Shown here: positions 17,970 through 26,630 of the stretch, in pieces | Layout of the letters: the number at the start of each line of letters is the position of its first letter | Position numbering within the stretch: the stretch's first letter is position 1 | Assembly: GCF_030652515.1 (NCBI RefSeq) | Contig: NZ_JAUSAR010000179.1 | Location: 1-60,058, forward strand | Source of the DNA: Aquabacterium sp. | GTDB lineage: Bacteria; Pseudomonadota; Gammaproteobacteria; Burkholderiales; Burkholderiaceae_C | DNA: 60,058 nt | Direction of reading: 5' to 3' | Translations under genes and position numbers: made by a program | The notes under the pieces: model-generated | What the model was told of the DNA's origin: nothing | The model's database searches: none | What the model saw: only the letters and a program-made list of their open reading frames with translations

Positions 17970-19373
17970 TCAAGCAAGCCATTGAAGCAAGTCATGGTTC
18001 GGAATGCCGATGACTCGATGAGTCTTGCCATTGCGCCCACGAACGCTGGGGCGCGCCGCATTGCAGCTAACTTGGGTGCGCCCCAGATTCTGGCTCGTGA
18101 GATAGTGATCCAGGGCAGATTTCGCGCGCCTCAAGGCCTCATCGACCATGGGCCCGCCAAGTTCGGTGTTCAGTTCCAACTCATTCGGGGCGGTTTGGAT
18201 CAACTGGAAATCGACCAGCTCTTCGATGCTCTCAACCACCGTGCTCAGGGCCAGCGCTGAGACGGCGGCTTGGCCGTGACGATCTCCCAAGTGCAACAGA
18301 TCCCCGCTACGCCCCTGTACCTCGATCACCGGCAGCACCGAACCGCATTCACATGGCATGGATGCAATGGAGACACGGTCTCCCAGGTCGTAGCGGATGA
18401 TGGGTTGAACGTGATTGGCCAGGTTGGTCAACAAGGTGGTGCTCCCCACCTGGCCGATCGGCACGGGTCGATTCATCTCATCGACGGGTTCCAGGATGGC
18501 CCAGTCACTGTTGAGATGAAGCCTTTGGTGTGCGCATTCGAAGGCCAGGGACATGAACTCCGATGCACCATAGCTGTTGATGACTTCGGCGTTGAAGGCC
18601 TGGGATATCGCTGTGCGCATGGCGTCGGTCAGCGTTTCTCCGCCGGTCCATATCTCTCGTGGGTTGATGTCCAGCTTCCCGCGCATTTTCTCCTCGGCCA
18701 GCATGATGGCCACGCTTGGATAAGTGGTGATCACCCGGGGATTGAAGCTCACCAACTCCCGCGCCAGTGCGGGAAGTGGCTGAAGGAAGGAGATGCCTTG
18801 TAGCGCTCTGGACAAGAAGGGGTTCAAACGCCGCAGCCGCTCCACTGAAACGGTGCTGGCAAAGTGTCCATTGGTGGCGCCCACAAAAGCGATCCTGTCG
18901 AGCACGCCCCATGGATCGAGCAGATGCAATGGAAGGTTTGGAACGCGACGACGAGTCGCCTCGAGCGCGTCGTACACGGCCATCGCCGCGGCATCCTGCA
19001 CGAAGACACCGGGTGCGCCATGGCTTCCCGAGCTCTCCCAGACCAAGAATCGACCCTGATAGGCCGAACCGATGAGACTTGGATCCTGAATGAACTGGCG
19101 CAAGGCGGCCAACTCCAGTCGAGGGTCACAAACCCAGTCATGGAAGTTGGCCATCAGGTAGGCCTTGTTCATGATTGGCAGATCTTCAAGATGAAGGGAG
19201 CCTGCGGGCCGCCCGTCCAGAATGCGCCGATAAAGAGCGGACCCTTTCGCTGATGTCAGAAGTGACGTCAGCCGCTGGGATTGGAGCCGTTTCAGCGTCG
19301 CGTGGCTGGACACGGTTGCCGCCATGGCCTCCCATGTCGCGATGCCGCCCGTCCAGGGATCAAATGCATGCAT
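17970..19373 (-). CDS. PaaK-like adenylate-forming enzyme
   Basis: The 467-residue protein resembles the phenylacetate-CoA ligase branch of the ANL superfamily. The usual P-loop reads WESSGSHGAPGVF (compare SSGTTG), the acid motif reads NSYGASEFM, and RYDLGDRVSI matches the hinge. A likely zinc-type pair CEC (MPCECGSVLP) also fits PaaK proteins. Such enzymes adenylate a carboxylate and usually pass it to CoA; the substrate is unknown. It follows the Usp gene after 13 bp and likely sits in the same operon. Confidence 0.8.
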   Translation of the reverse strand: MHAFDPWTGGIATWEAMAATVSSHATLKRLQSQRLTSLLTSAKGSALYRRILDGRPAGSLHLEDLPIMNKAYLMANFHDWVCDPRLELAALRQFIQDPSLIGSAYQGRFLVWESSGSHGAPGVFVQDAAAMAVYDALEATRRRVPNLPLHLLDPWGVLDRIAFVGATNGHFASTVSVERLRRLNPFLSRALQGISFLQPLPALARELVSFNPRVITTYPSVAIMLAEEKMRGKLDINPREIWTGGETLTDAMRTAISQAFNAEVINSYGASEFMSLAFECAHQRLHLNSDWAILEPVDEMNRPVPIGQVGSTTLLTNLANHVQPIIRYDLGDRVSIASMPCECGSVLPVIEVQGRSGDLLHLGDRHGQAAVSALALSTVVESIEELVDFQLIQTAPNELELNTELGGPMVDEALRRAKSALDHYLTSQNLGRTQVSCNAARPSVRGRNGKTHRVIGIPNHDLLQWLA

Positions 19374-19386
19374 GCTGGCGGCACGC

Positions 19387-20205
19387 CTAATGGGCCATCA
19401 ACACGGGCAGACTCATCTCCCTGAGCACCGTCCTTGTCGCGCCACCAAGTACCCACTCGCGTGCGCGACTGTGGCCATAGCACCCCATCACCAGCAGGTC
19501 CACCCCCAGTTCCGCCGCCAATGAAAGCAGCGATGCCCCTGGATCCTTGGTGGCATGGGACAGGTGAAACCTAGGTTTCACATCGTGTTGCCGAAGGTAG
19601 TGCTCCAGCTTGATGCTGTCGGTCGGGCCGCCTGTGGGGTCGCCAAAGATGGCCACGTGCACCTCGGAGGCCTCGGTGAGCAAAGGCCAGGCAGCGCACA
19701 ATGCCCTGGCAGATTCACGACTGGCGTTCCAGGCGATCAGCACGGAGTTCAAAGGCACTGGCATGTGCGCAACGCCTGTCGGCACGATGATCGCTGGCTT
19801 GCCACTGTCCATGATGACGGAGGGTATGAAGTCATCGGGCACATCGCGGTTTGATCTGATTTTCTGGCCCAGCACCATGAGGTCGGCATAGAGGGCGTTG
19901 TTGCCAAACTCATAGGGAGAGGTCAACGCGCCTTCGAGCCAATCGACATTACCCATGCCTGTGGCGGCGGCTTGGAATGCAGCCTTGGCCCGGTTTCGTT
20001 TTTCGGCATCCTCTTCCGACAACACGGTGTAGGCGGGACTCATGCCCTCCAGCGGACCCGGGTAGAGCATGAGCCACGGGGTGACCGCATACAGCGCGGT
20101 GATCCGGGCAGAACAAGGTTGGGCAATGGCTTGAGCGAACTTCAGCCTTTCAAGGGCGTGTTCCGAGCCATCGACGTGCAGCAGCAGGTTGCGAAGTGAG
20201 CGCAT
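19387..20205 (-). CDS. Universal stress protein, two tandem Usp domains
   Basis: The product has two Usp domains: residues about 1-145 (starting MRSLRNLLLHVDGSEHALER) and 150-272. The C-terminal copy keeps the nucleotide-binding signature MGCYGHSRAREWVLGGATRTVL in broken form (G-x2-G-x9-G-x-T), while the N-terminal copy lacks it (VLGQKIRSNRDVP). I place the start at the ATG at 20205, six bases after GGAG; an earlier ATG at 20211 abuts that site. It heads a run of minus-strand genes (PaaK-like enzyme, Hsp20) and has an FNR-like box upstream. Confidence 0.9.
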   Translation of the reverse strand: MRSLRNLLLHVDGSEHALERLKFAQAIAQPCSARITALYAVTPWLMLYPGPLEGMSPAYTVLSEEDAEKRNRAKAAFQAAATGMGNVDWLEGALTSPYEFGNNALYADLMVLGQKIRSNRDVPDDFIPSVIMDSGKPAIIVPTGVAHMPVPLNSVLIAWNASRESARALCAAWPLLTEASEVHVAIFGDPTGGPTDSIKLEHYLRQHDVKPRFHLSHATKDPGASLLSLAAELGVDLLVMGCYGHSRAREWVLGGATRTVLREMSLPVLMAH

Positions 20206-20265
20206 GATCATCTCCAGGAAGATTGCGGACAGTTGCTGACGTTAGGTGATTTGCATCCGCACGGC

Positions 20266-20279
20266 TTGCGTTGAATCAA
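20266..20279 (-). promoter_or_regulatory. Weak FNR/ANR-like box before the Usp gene
   Basis: TTGCGttgaATCAA matches one half-site fully and the other in three of five bases. It lies 61-74 bp before the ATG at 20205, the same geometry as the stronger boxes. Confidence 0.4.
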
Positions 20280-20326
20280 GAACTGAGGTTTGTGCATCGG
20301 TGGTTTGACATCCCCCGTCAGGTTCT

Positions 20327-22648
20327 TCATTGCTTTTCTGGCCGGTCATCTGGGTACAGCAGATAGCGCTTTCGGCGTTCCGTGAATCTCGTCAGTTCGT
20401 GCTGCCAGCGGCCCGCGACGTCCTTTGCCGAGAGGCCATGTCTCAAGGCTTCCGACGTGGACCGCGAAGCAAGGATCGCTTCCGTTTTGTCGATGGCAAA
20501 CGAGACCGGCCATTGCTCGTGCAGGGTTTGAATGAGGGCCGCCCCCAGCAGTGGCGCATCCAATTGATCCCGATCAGTGACTGAGACTTCAATCCCATGA
20601 CACACCCGGCCGCTGTAAGGGCCCGAGTCAGGCGTGAAATCGATGGGCTTGAAGGCCACTCCTTTGAGGCCCGTTCGATTCAGGGACTCAGCCAGTTCCG
20701 ATGCCCTGATCCAAGGGGCGCCGACCAACTCGAACGGGCGGTCGGTGCCACGGCCAACGCTGACGTTGCTGCCTTCGATCCATGCGACGCCCGGGTAGAG
20801 CCGGGCAGCAGTGGGCGTGCGAAGGTTCGGGGACGGCGGAACCCAATCCAGGCCGGTCTGCTCGAAGGACATGCTGCGCTCATAGCCCGACATCGCTATC
20901 ACCTGGAGGTGCAGTGGAAGGTGGCGGCGCTCAAGGATGTCCTGCTGGTACAGCAGCGCCAATTCGCCCATGGTCATGCCATGTTGAACGGGCAAGCTCG
21001 CGAAGCCGGTGAAGGACCTCCGGTCTTCATCCATCACCGGGCCAGCCACCCTGTCCGCGCGAATGGGATTCGGTCTGTCAAGAACGACCACCCGCAAGTG
21101 GTGTTCCGCGGCGGCCTCCATGGCCAACCCAAGGGTGGATGCATAGGTGAAGTAGCGGGTGCCGACATCCTGCAGGTCTACGACCAAGGTGTCGATGTCT
21201 TTCAAGGACCGGGCGTCTGGGCGCGTGCTTGTTCCATAGAGGCTGACAAGGGGCAGGCCACTCAATGGTTCAACGCTGGAGGCCACCTGGCCTTCCATGT
21301 CGGCATTCAATCCATGCTCTGGGCTGAAGACCTTGACGAGCGTCAGGTTCGGCGCCCAGCGCAACCGGTCCAAGGTGCGCCATCCTTGGGAGTCGATGGC
21401 CGCCAGGTGCGTGATCAGCCCGATGCGGCGTCCAGCCAAGGGGGCATAGCCCTGGGCGCGAAGGACGTCCATCCCGGTCGATACACGAGGAGCTTCCTTG
21501 GTGACCATGTCGCCCATGAACATCGGGGCACTCAGACTCGACAGCAGGGCCAGCACTTGCCTTCTCAGCGGACGAACGTCGCCTTTCCCATCGGGATGAA
21601 CCCGGCTGCTCAACAGCACAATGAATCGCCCCTGGACCAGGTCGATCCAGATGCCGGTGCCGGTGTACCCTGTGTGGCCGATCATGCCCAAGGGCGGAAG
21701 GTCGTCCCGGTTCGCCACCATGGGTGCCAGAAGCTGCCACCCCAGCCCCCGGCCTTCCCTCGATGCGACCGGGCCTTGAGGCGCTTGCATCGAGGCGACC
21801 GACGATGGCTTGAGGACCTGATCGTGCCGAAGGATGGCCTGGGCGAAGCGCGCCAGATCATCTGCAGTTCCGAAGAGGCCGGCGTGGCCCGCCACGCCTC
21901 CCATGCGGCGGGCGGTGGGATCGTGGACGATTCCCTGAAGCATTCTTCCCTCACTGGCCTCGGTGGGTGCGATCCGCTTAACTTTCATCCTGGGTGGTGT
22001 GAATCCCGTGTCGTTCATGCGCAAGGGACTCAGGACATGGCGTTGCACATAGACATCCAATGGGAGCCCGGAAACCCGACGCACCAGTTCGCCAAGGACG
22101 ATGAAGTTGATGTCGCTGTAGGTGGTCTGCGTGCCCGGCAAGGTCACTGGTGTTTCATTGACTGCTCGACGCAGCCCTTCCACATGGCCCTGCCATTGGT
22201 CTTTCAGGTCCAAGCCGCCGCGCAGTCCTGAACTGTGTGAAAGCAGTTGCCGGACCGTGATGCACGCCTTTCCGTTCAATCCAAAATCGGGCCAATAAAG
22301 CGCTGCGGGCGCGTCCAATTGCAGGCGACCTTGTTCTGCCAGTTGGAGAATCGACGTGGTGGTGGCCACGACCTTGGTCAAAGAGGCCATGTCAAAAACC
22401 GTGTCCACCGTCATGGGTTTGCGCTTGGGGGCGAGTGTTCGCGCACCCCAGGCGTGGCGTATCCAGATGCGGTGGGCATCGCCGAAAATGAGCACGGCAC
22501 CTGGCAGCTGCCGGGCGGCGATCTGGGCTCGAATCTGGGCGTCCAGAACGGCCCATTCTGGGCGATCCTCCCCCATGGCATGGGCCCAAGGCTTGTTGGC
22601 CAAGGACAGCACCAAGAACGTCAACCAGGCCAGAGAATGCCGCTTCAT
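20327..22648 (-). CDS. Exported fusion of a serine beta-lactamase-like hydrolase and a NamZ/DUF1343 domain
   Basis: The 773-residue protein starts with a signal peptide (MKRHSLAWLTFLVLSLANKP). The first half is a penicillin-binding/beta-lactamase fold with the SxxK motif ASLTKVVATT, the Tyr motif TYSDINF and the HTGYTG box. The second half, from about residue 385, is a DUF1343 domain (FSPEHGLNADMEG, VVDLQDVGTRYFTYAS, DRPNPI), the family of the exo-beta-N-acetylmuramidase NamZ. It probably acts on peptidoglycan fragments in the periplasm. Its ATG overlaps the stop codon of the upstream glycosidase gene (ATGA). Confidence 0.9.
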   Translation of the reverse strand: MKRHSLAWLTFLVLSLANKPWAHAMGEDRPEWAVLDAQIRAQIAARQLPGAVLIFGDAHRIWIRHAWGARTLAPKRKPMTVDTVFDMASLTKVVATTTSILQLAEQGRLQLDAPAALYWPDFGLNGKACITVRQLLSHSSGLRGGLDLKDQWQGHVEGLRRAVNETPVTLPGTQTTYSDINFIVLGELVRRVSGLPLDVYVQRHVLSPLRMNDTGFTPPRMKVKRIAPTEASEGRMLQGIVHDPTARRMGGVAGHAGLFGTADDLARFAQAILRHDQVLKPSSVASMQAPQGPVASREGRGLGWQLLAPMVANRDDLPPLGMIGHTGYTGTGIWIDLVQGRFIVLLSSRVHPDGKGDVRPLRRQVLALLSSLSAPMFMGDMVTKEAPRVSTGMDVLRAQGYAPLAGRRIGLITHLAAIDSQGWRTLDRLRWAPNLTLVKVFSPEHGLNADMEGQVASSVEPLSGLPLVSLYGTSTRPDARSLKDIDTLVVDLQDVGTRYFTYASTLGLAMEAAAEHHLRVVVLDRPNPIRADRVAGPVMDEDRRSFTGFASLPVQHGMTMGELALLYQQDILERRHLPLHLQVIAMSGYERSMSFEQTGLDWVPPSPNLRTPTAARLYPGVAWIEGSNVSVGRGTDRPFELVGAPWIRASELAESLNRTGLKGVAFKPIDFTPDSGPYSGRVCHGIEVSVTDRDQLDAPLLGAALIQTLHEQWPVSFAIDKTEAILASRSTSEALRHGLSAKDVAGRWQHELTRFTERRKRYLLYPDDRPEKQ

Positions 22649-23892
22649 GGCGCTGACAGGCCATCGCTGCTGTAGCGATTGCGGGCATTCCAAAGCATCC
22701 AGCCATCGGTTCCCAGCGATTCCGCCGCCTGGATCTGTTGCCTGATCTGCGTGGCACCGAAGGCGCGCTTGTCGAATGCGTAGTCGCGAAAGGCCTGAAG
22801 CCACGGACGGAGCCTGACCCCATCGACCCCAGTGCGCTCCAAGGCGCGGCGCAGGCTGTGGTTCACCACGTCAAAGGGAGCCGCGGCCGCGTCGGGATGG
22901 CCGGGAATTCCCCAGGTGAAGCCTGAGGGATACAGCATGGGTGAAAGGTAATCGACACGTTCGATGATGGTTTCCAACTGCTGGCCGATGTCAGTGTCAT
23001 TCGTGTTCCACAGCACGTAGCCAAACACATCCGCCGAAATGAACACGTTGCGATGCTGAAGCCGCTGCCTTGCCTGGTCCAGAAATGCATTGATCGCATT
23101 CACACGCGCAGCGGCCGTATTGGACTGCGAGAACTTCAGCCCTCTGGCATCCGGGAAACGAAGGTAGTCGAACTGGATTTCGTCGAAGCCCATGTCGGCC
23201 GCTTCCTCGGCCGAACCCAGGCTATGACTCCAGGCCGCTGTCTGGAATGGATCGATCCACCCTAGCCCTTCCTTGTCCCTCCAGCGCTTGCCGGAGGAGT
23301 CTTTCACGGACCATTCTGGATGAAGTTCGGACAAAGGGTCATCCTTGAAGACGACGACTCTTCCGATCAGGTAGATGCCTTTGGACTTCAAAGCCTGGAT
23401 CAAGCTGCGTGTGTCGGTTCCTCGGCCGAGGGTCTTTCGCGCCGTCTCATTGGCATTGGCGGCTTGTGTGTGAAAGAGTGTTTGTCCCCGATCTCCCTTC
23501 ACGTCAATGACCAATGCATTCAGTTCAGTTCGGTCAATCAGCTTCAGGGCCTCTTCCCTCAGCGCCTGGCTACCGATGCCGTAGGTGGAGAGGTAGATGG
23601 CTTTTGGACGAATCGGCGCGAGTGAAATCAAGACTTCATCAACGCCGAGCTGCACATCCACCTGCGTACGCTGATAGCCATGCGCCCGGGCGGAAACTCG
23701 CAAAGGTTGAATGTCCGCGACACTGAACGTGCCGCCGGGCGTGGCGGGGATCAGGATCTCATTGGCGACCAGAACGGCTTTCTTCAGTGGCTTTCCCGTC
23801 GACTGGTCGATGACCACGATCTCGACGGTTAGAGCGGGAAGGCTCCACATCCAGAGACCTAACACCGCCAACAGTCTGAACAGCGCTTTCAA
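22645..23892 (-). CDS. Putative exported glycoside hydrolase, DUF4015 family
   Basis: The 415-residue protein has a signal peptide (MKALFRLLAVLGLWMWSLPA), a short beta-rich carboxypeptidase-like segment (to about residue 90), then a TIM-barrel from about KAIYLSTYGIGS. Barrel features are NALVIDVKGDRG, FDEIQFDYLRFPD with likely catalytic acids, ISADVFGYVLW and DYLSPMLYPSGF. DUF4015 proteins are predicted polysaccharide-cleaving enzymes; the substrate is unknown. Its start overlaps the deacetylase stop by 4 bases, so the genes are translationally coupled. Confidence 0.85.
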   Translation of the reverse strand: MKALFRLLAVLGLWMWSLPALTVEIVVIDQSTGKPLKKAVLVANEILIPATPGGTFSVADIQPLRVSARAHGYQRTQVDVQLGVDEVLISLAPIRPKAIYLSTYGIGSQALREEALKLIDRTELNALVIDVKGDRGQTLFHTQAANANETARKTLGRGTDTRSLIQALKSKGIYLIGRVVVFKDDPLSELHPEWSVKDSSGKRWRDKEGLGWIDPFQTAAWSHSLGSAEEAADMGFDEIQFDYLRFPDARGLKFSQSNTAAARVNAINAFLDQARQRLQHRNVFISADVFGYVLWNTNDTDIGQQLETIIERVDYLSPMLYPSGFTWGIPGHPDAAAAPFDVVNHSLRRALERTGVDGVRLRPWLQAFRDYAFDKRAFGATQIRQQIQAAESLGTDGWMLWNARNRYSSDGLSAP

Positions 23893-24701
23893 GCTGGCGC
23901 CTTGACATGGAAAATCGAGGTGAGAAGAGCTTCGAGACGTTGCTCAGAGAAGTCGTCCACCATCAGATAGCGCGGTTCGGCATGAAGCGCGTCATTGACC
24001 GTGGCCGTCCGGTTGCCCAGGGCAAAAGCTGCTTGGTAGCCACAGTCGGCGGCCAGCGCCATCAAGTCATCATCGCAGAGGCCAAAGGGCCACGCCAAGA
24101 GCGAAACGGGTTGGCCGCAACGTTGCTGCAACTCGTCCTTGGAACGTGTCAGTTGCTTGGTCACGAACCGACGGTAGTCGTCGAGACCCATGTTGCCTCG
24201 CTCTCGGATCAGGTTCGGATGCCAATAGGTGTGCGATCCCAGCGCATATTGCCTGGATCGGGTCATTTCATGGACATGCGCCCAAGTCATCGCATACTTG
24301 GCATTGGATATCGCCGATGGGTAGATGAACAGTGTCATCTTCCAACCATACGGGGCCAGGATGGGCGCCATCACTTCGAATTGAGACCGGTGGCCATCAT
24401 CGGCCGTCAGGACGACGGATCGCTCGGGAATTGCGTTCCCCTTGCCGCAGCGGAAGTCCACCCAGTCCTGCAGAGGAATGACATGGCAGTTCAAACGCTC
24501 AATCAAGCGGAGGTGTGCCTTGAACAATGACGTCCTGACCGTCATGCTGTCCGATACGGTGTCGGCAAAACGGTGATAGACCAGTATCGGCAAACGCTGC
24601 ACAGCGGACGCCCCGTTTGATGCCCAAGCGCTCGTCAGCGGTGTGAGGCTGGCGGAGGCGATGCTCATCACTGCACGCCTTCTGCTGATGAGCCATGTCA
24701 C
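23889..24701 (-). CDS. Exported polysaccharide deacetylase (NodB homology)
   Basis: The 270-residue product has a twin-arginine-like or Sec signal (ISRRRAVMSIASASLTPLTS). It then shows LVYHRF and the NodB motif 1 as VVLTADDGHRSQ (TADDG in place of the usual TFDDG), and the metal histidines in GSHTYWHPNL. NodB enzymes remove acetyl groups from N-acetylglucosamine polymers. The GTG start overlaps the Usp stop codon (GTGA), tying the gene to the Usp operon. Together with the next two genes it forms a surface- or wall-glycan degrading set. Confidence 0.88.
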   Translation of the reverse strand: MTWLISRRRAVMSIASASLTPLTSAWASNGASAVQRLPILVYHRFADTVSDSMTVRTSLFKAHLRLIERLNCHVIPLQDWVDFRCGKGNAIPERSVVLTADDGHRSQFEVMAPILAPYGWKMTLFIYPSAISNAKYAMTWAHVHEMTRSRQYALGSHTYWHPNLIRERGNMGLDDYRRFVTKQLTRSKDELQQRCGQPVSLLAWPFGLCDDDLMALAADCGYQAAFALGNRTATVNDALHAEPRYLMVDDFSEQRLEALLTSIFHVKAPA

Positions 24702-25159
24702 GGCCGAGACGCCTCGTTCCCCCGTACCAGCAGAACGGGCACGGGCGATAGGCGAATTACTTGCTCTGCATCACTGCCCAAAAGAAGCCGATCCATGCCG
24801 CGGCGGCCATGAGTTCCCAAGACAATGATGTCGGCTTGCCACGTCGTGGCTTCGTTGATGATCAGATCAGCGAGGCGGCTTCCCATGCTCTCAAGCAGCA
24901 CTGTCTCGGCCGAGAGGCCCGATCCTTCGGCCATCCGCTTGCCTTGCTCAAGGATGGCATGCCCTTCTTGTTTCATCACGGGGATGACCTCATTGATGTA
25001 AGTGGCGCAGGTTTCGAAGCCGGTGGCGTACTTCGTCACTTCAACGACATGCAGCAGTCGCAGGGCGCCGCCGCTCAGCCTGGCAAGCCTGATGGCTTCT
25101 TCCAGGCCCTTCCTTGAAGTGGGGCTGGCATCGAAGGGGACAAGAATGCGTTGGTACAT
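24698..25159 (-). CDS. Universal stress protein, single domain
   Basis: This 153-residue Usp starts at MYQRILVPFDASPTSRKG and carries a complete ATP-binding signature, LGTHGRRGMDRLLLGSDAEQ then SPVPVLLV. Unlike the other two Usp genes it is a single domain. I use the ATG at 25159; the frame is also open to 25219, but that extension has no family character and would run into the FNR box. The gene heads a four-gene overlapping operon with the deacetylase, glycosidase and hydrolase genes. Confidence 0.93.
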   Translation of the reverse strand: MYQRILVPFDASPTSRKGLEEAIRLARLSGGALRLLHVVEVTKYATGFETCATYINEVIPVMKQEGHAILEQGKRMAEGSGLSAETVLLESMGSRLADLIINEATTWQADIIVLGTHGRRGMDRLLLGSDAEQVIRLSPVPVLLVRGNEASRP

Positions 25160-25218
25160 GGTGTGTCCGTCAGGGCATTTGAGTGCTTCCAGCCTATGCG
25201 CCTGCCTGGTCCAATCCA

Positions 25219-25232
25219 TTGACCTCGATCAA
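25219..25232 (-). promoter_or_regulatory. FNR/ANR box before the Usp-deacetylase operon
   Basis: TTGACctcgATCAA fits the consensus. It lies 60-73 bp upstream of the Usp ATG at 25159 and is the only candidate regulatory site for the four-gene operon. Confidence 0.7.
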
Positions 25233-25301
25233 GGCAGGCGCAAGGTCTCAATGGAGCAGAAGCAGGGGTGCTTTGACCCTGGCCAGCCAATCAGCCAATC
25301 A

Positions 25302-25388
25302 AGAGTCATCTTCGCCCCTGTTGGCGAGCTGGTGCCTTTGGCGTTGCAGGCTGTGCGCAAAGGCGGGCGGGTGGTCTGCGGCGGATAC
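25302..25388 (+). pseudogene. Remnant of a zinc-type alcohol dehydrogenase
   Basis: In the 25160-25481 gap a short in-frame stretch (RVIFAPVGELVPLALQA, then RKGGRVVCGGY) closely resembles the region of zinc-dependent alcohol dehydrogenases before the end of the Rossmann fold (FAPVGxLVPxAL..VxKGGxVVCxG). The rest of such a gene is absent: sequence before and after the match is not dehydrogenase-like and there is no proper start. I read it as a decayed fragment. Confidence 0.6.
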
Positions 25389-25413
25389 ATGAAGTCGCAT
25401 TTGAAGCGTTTCC

Positions 25414-25427
25414 TTGAGTTTGATCAA
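25414..25427 (+). promoter_or_regulatory. FNR/ANR-type box before the flavodoxin-fold oxidoreductase
   Basis: TTGAGtttgATCAA has one changed base relative to TTGAY. It lies 55-68 bp before the ATG at 25482, and GAGAAT at 25449-25454 is placed to be a -10 element. Confidence 0.6.
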
Positions 25428-25481
25428 TGCGTGGCAATCGGCAGATTTGAGAATGGGTCTTCTGGTCAGCAGGCGTTCGAC

Positions 25482-26072
25482 ATGAAACCTAAGCGCATCC
25501 TGGTCATCCAAGGGCATCCGGACCAGTGCCAAAGCCATTTTGGGCATGCCTTGTCAAACGCCTACGCCAAGGCGGCGAGCGAGCATGGTCATGAAGTCCG
25601 CTACCTGTGCTTGGCCTCGATTGATTTTCCGTTGCTGCGCAGTCGAAGTGACTGGGAGGACGGGGAAGTTCCCGAGTCCCTGGTGTCGGCGCAAAAAGAT
25701 ATTCTGTGGGCACAGCACATTGCGCTGTTTTTTCCTTTGTGGCTTGGGGGCATGCCGGCGCTTCTGAAAGGCTTTTTGGAGCAGGTGGCAAGGCCCGGAT
25801 TCGCGTTCACGAGCGGCAAGGGGAATGTTCTTCCTGCCAAGCTGCTGGGTGGGCGTTCTGCGCGCATTGTCGTCACCATGGGCATGCCGGCTTTGGTATA
25901 CCGCTGGTACTACCGTGCTCACAGCATCAAGGCCATGGAGCGCAATATCCTGGGTTTCGTCGGCATCAACCCCGTGCACGAGACCTTGATCGGGGCCGTT
26001 GAAGGAATGTCCGAGGAGCATCGCGTATGCTGGCTTCGGAAGCTCGCAACTCTGGGTGCCAAGGCAGCGTGA
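25482..26072 (+). CDS. NAD(P)H quinone oxidoreductase-like flavoprotein
   Basis: The 196-residue protein has the flavodoxin-like fold of the KefF/DT-diaphorase family: RILVIQGHPDQCQSHFGHAL with the typical HP motif, then DILWAQHIALFFPLWLGGMP and ALLKGFLEQVARPGFAF. These enzymes use FMN or FAD to reduce quinones with NAD(P)H. I use the ATG at 25482; the frame upstream of it is the dehydrogenase remnant and then non-coding. It stands alone behind an FNR-type box. Confidence 0.88.
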   Translation: MKPKRILVIQGHPDQCQSHFGHALSNAYAKAASEHGHEVRYLCLASIDFPLLRSRSDWEDGEVPESLVSAQKDILWAQHIALFFPLWLGGMPALLKGFLEQVARPGFAFTSGKGNVLPAKLLGGRSARIVVTMGMPALVYRWYYRAHSIKAMERNILGFVGINPVHETLIGAVEGMSEEHRVCWLRKLATLGAKAA

Positions 26073-26108
26073 TTGAAGTGATCATGCGACGAAGTTGAAG
26101 CGGGCGAT

Positions 26109-26132
26109 AAAACGGGTCCTCGGGTCCGTTTT
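26109..26132 (+). terminator. Probable terminator after the flavoprotein gene
   Basis: AAAACGG and CCGTTTT form a 7-bp stem around a 10-base loop, 37 bp after the stop codon and 18 bp before the next start. The trailing T-run is short (GCTTTGC), so efficiency is uncertain. Confidence 0.45.
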
Positions 26133-26150
26133 GCTTTGCTTGGAAGGTTT

Positions 26151-26627
26151 ATGACGCGTCAGATCCCATCTTCTGAAGGCTCCTTCAATCCGCATGTAGT
26201 GGGCATTGATTACGGCGTGCTCGATTCGCTGGTCGGCTATGGCGTGCGCCGCGCGCAAATCGCGATCTACAACGATTTTTTGCCCGCGCTTGAGGCCTGG
26301 AACATCACGCCACCCCGCTTCTCGGCCATGGTGATCATTCACCACAACAAGGGCCTGAAGCTCACGGAGCTGGCGCAGGTGCTGGGCATTGCCCGCTCAG
26401 GGGTGGTGGCCTTGGTCGATACCTTGAGCGACATGGGCTATGTTGAGCGCCTGGAAGTGCCTGGCGACCGGCGGGCTTATGGCTTGGCATTGACGGCCCT
26501 GGGCCGCAAAGACCTGCGCCGCATCGAGCAAGCCGTGCTTGAACAAGACCAGCGTGCTGCCCACCGATTGACGGCCGAGGAGCGCCAGCAATTGCTGACG
26601 CTCCTCGACAAATTGGCTTGTCCCTGA
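26151..26627 (+). CDS. MarR family transcriptional regulator
   Basis: The 158-residue protein begins at the ATG at 26151 after GGAAGG. It has the MarR winged helix: LKLTELAQVLGIARSGVVAL as the recognition region and LEVPGDRRAYGLALTALGRK as the wing with the typical DRR. MarR dimers usually repress a neighbouring gene until a small aromatic or lipophilic ligand binds. A perfect inverted repeat lies 4 bp beyond its stop codon, before the hydrolase gene, and may be its operator. Confidence 0.92.
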   Translation: MTRQIPSSEGSFNPHVVGIDYGVLDSLVGYGVRRAQIAIYNDFLPALEAWNITPPRFSAMVIIHHNKGLKLTELAQVLGIARSGVVALVDTLSDMGYVERLEVPGDRRAYGLALTALGRKDLRRIEQAVLEQDQRAAHRLTAEERQQLLTLLDKLACP

Positions 26628-26630
26628 CTA

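Noticed and set aside
20597..22231. Long plus-strand open frame opposite the beta-lactamase-NamZ gene
   Set aside because: No domain character and lies wholly over a gene with clear motifs; GC-rich DNA yields such shadow frames.
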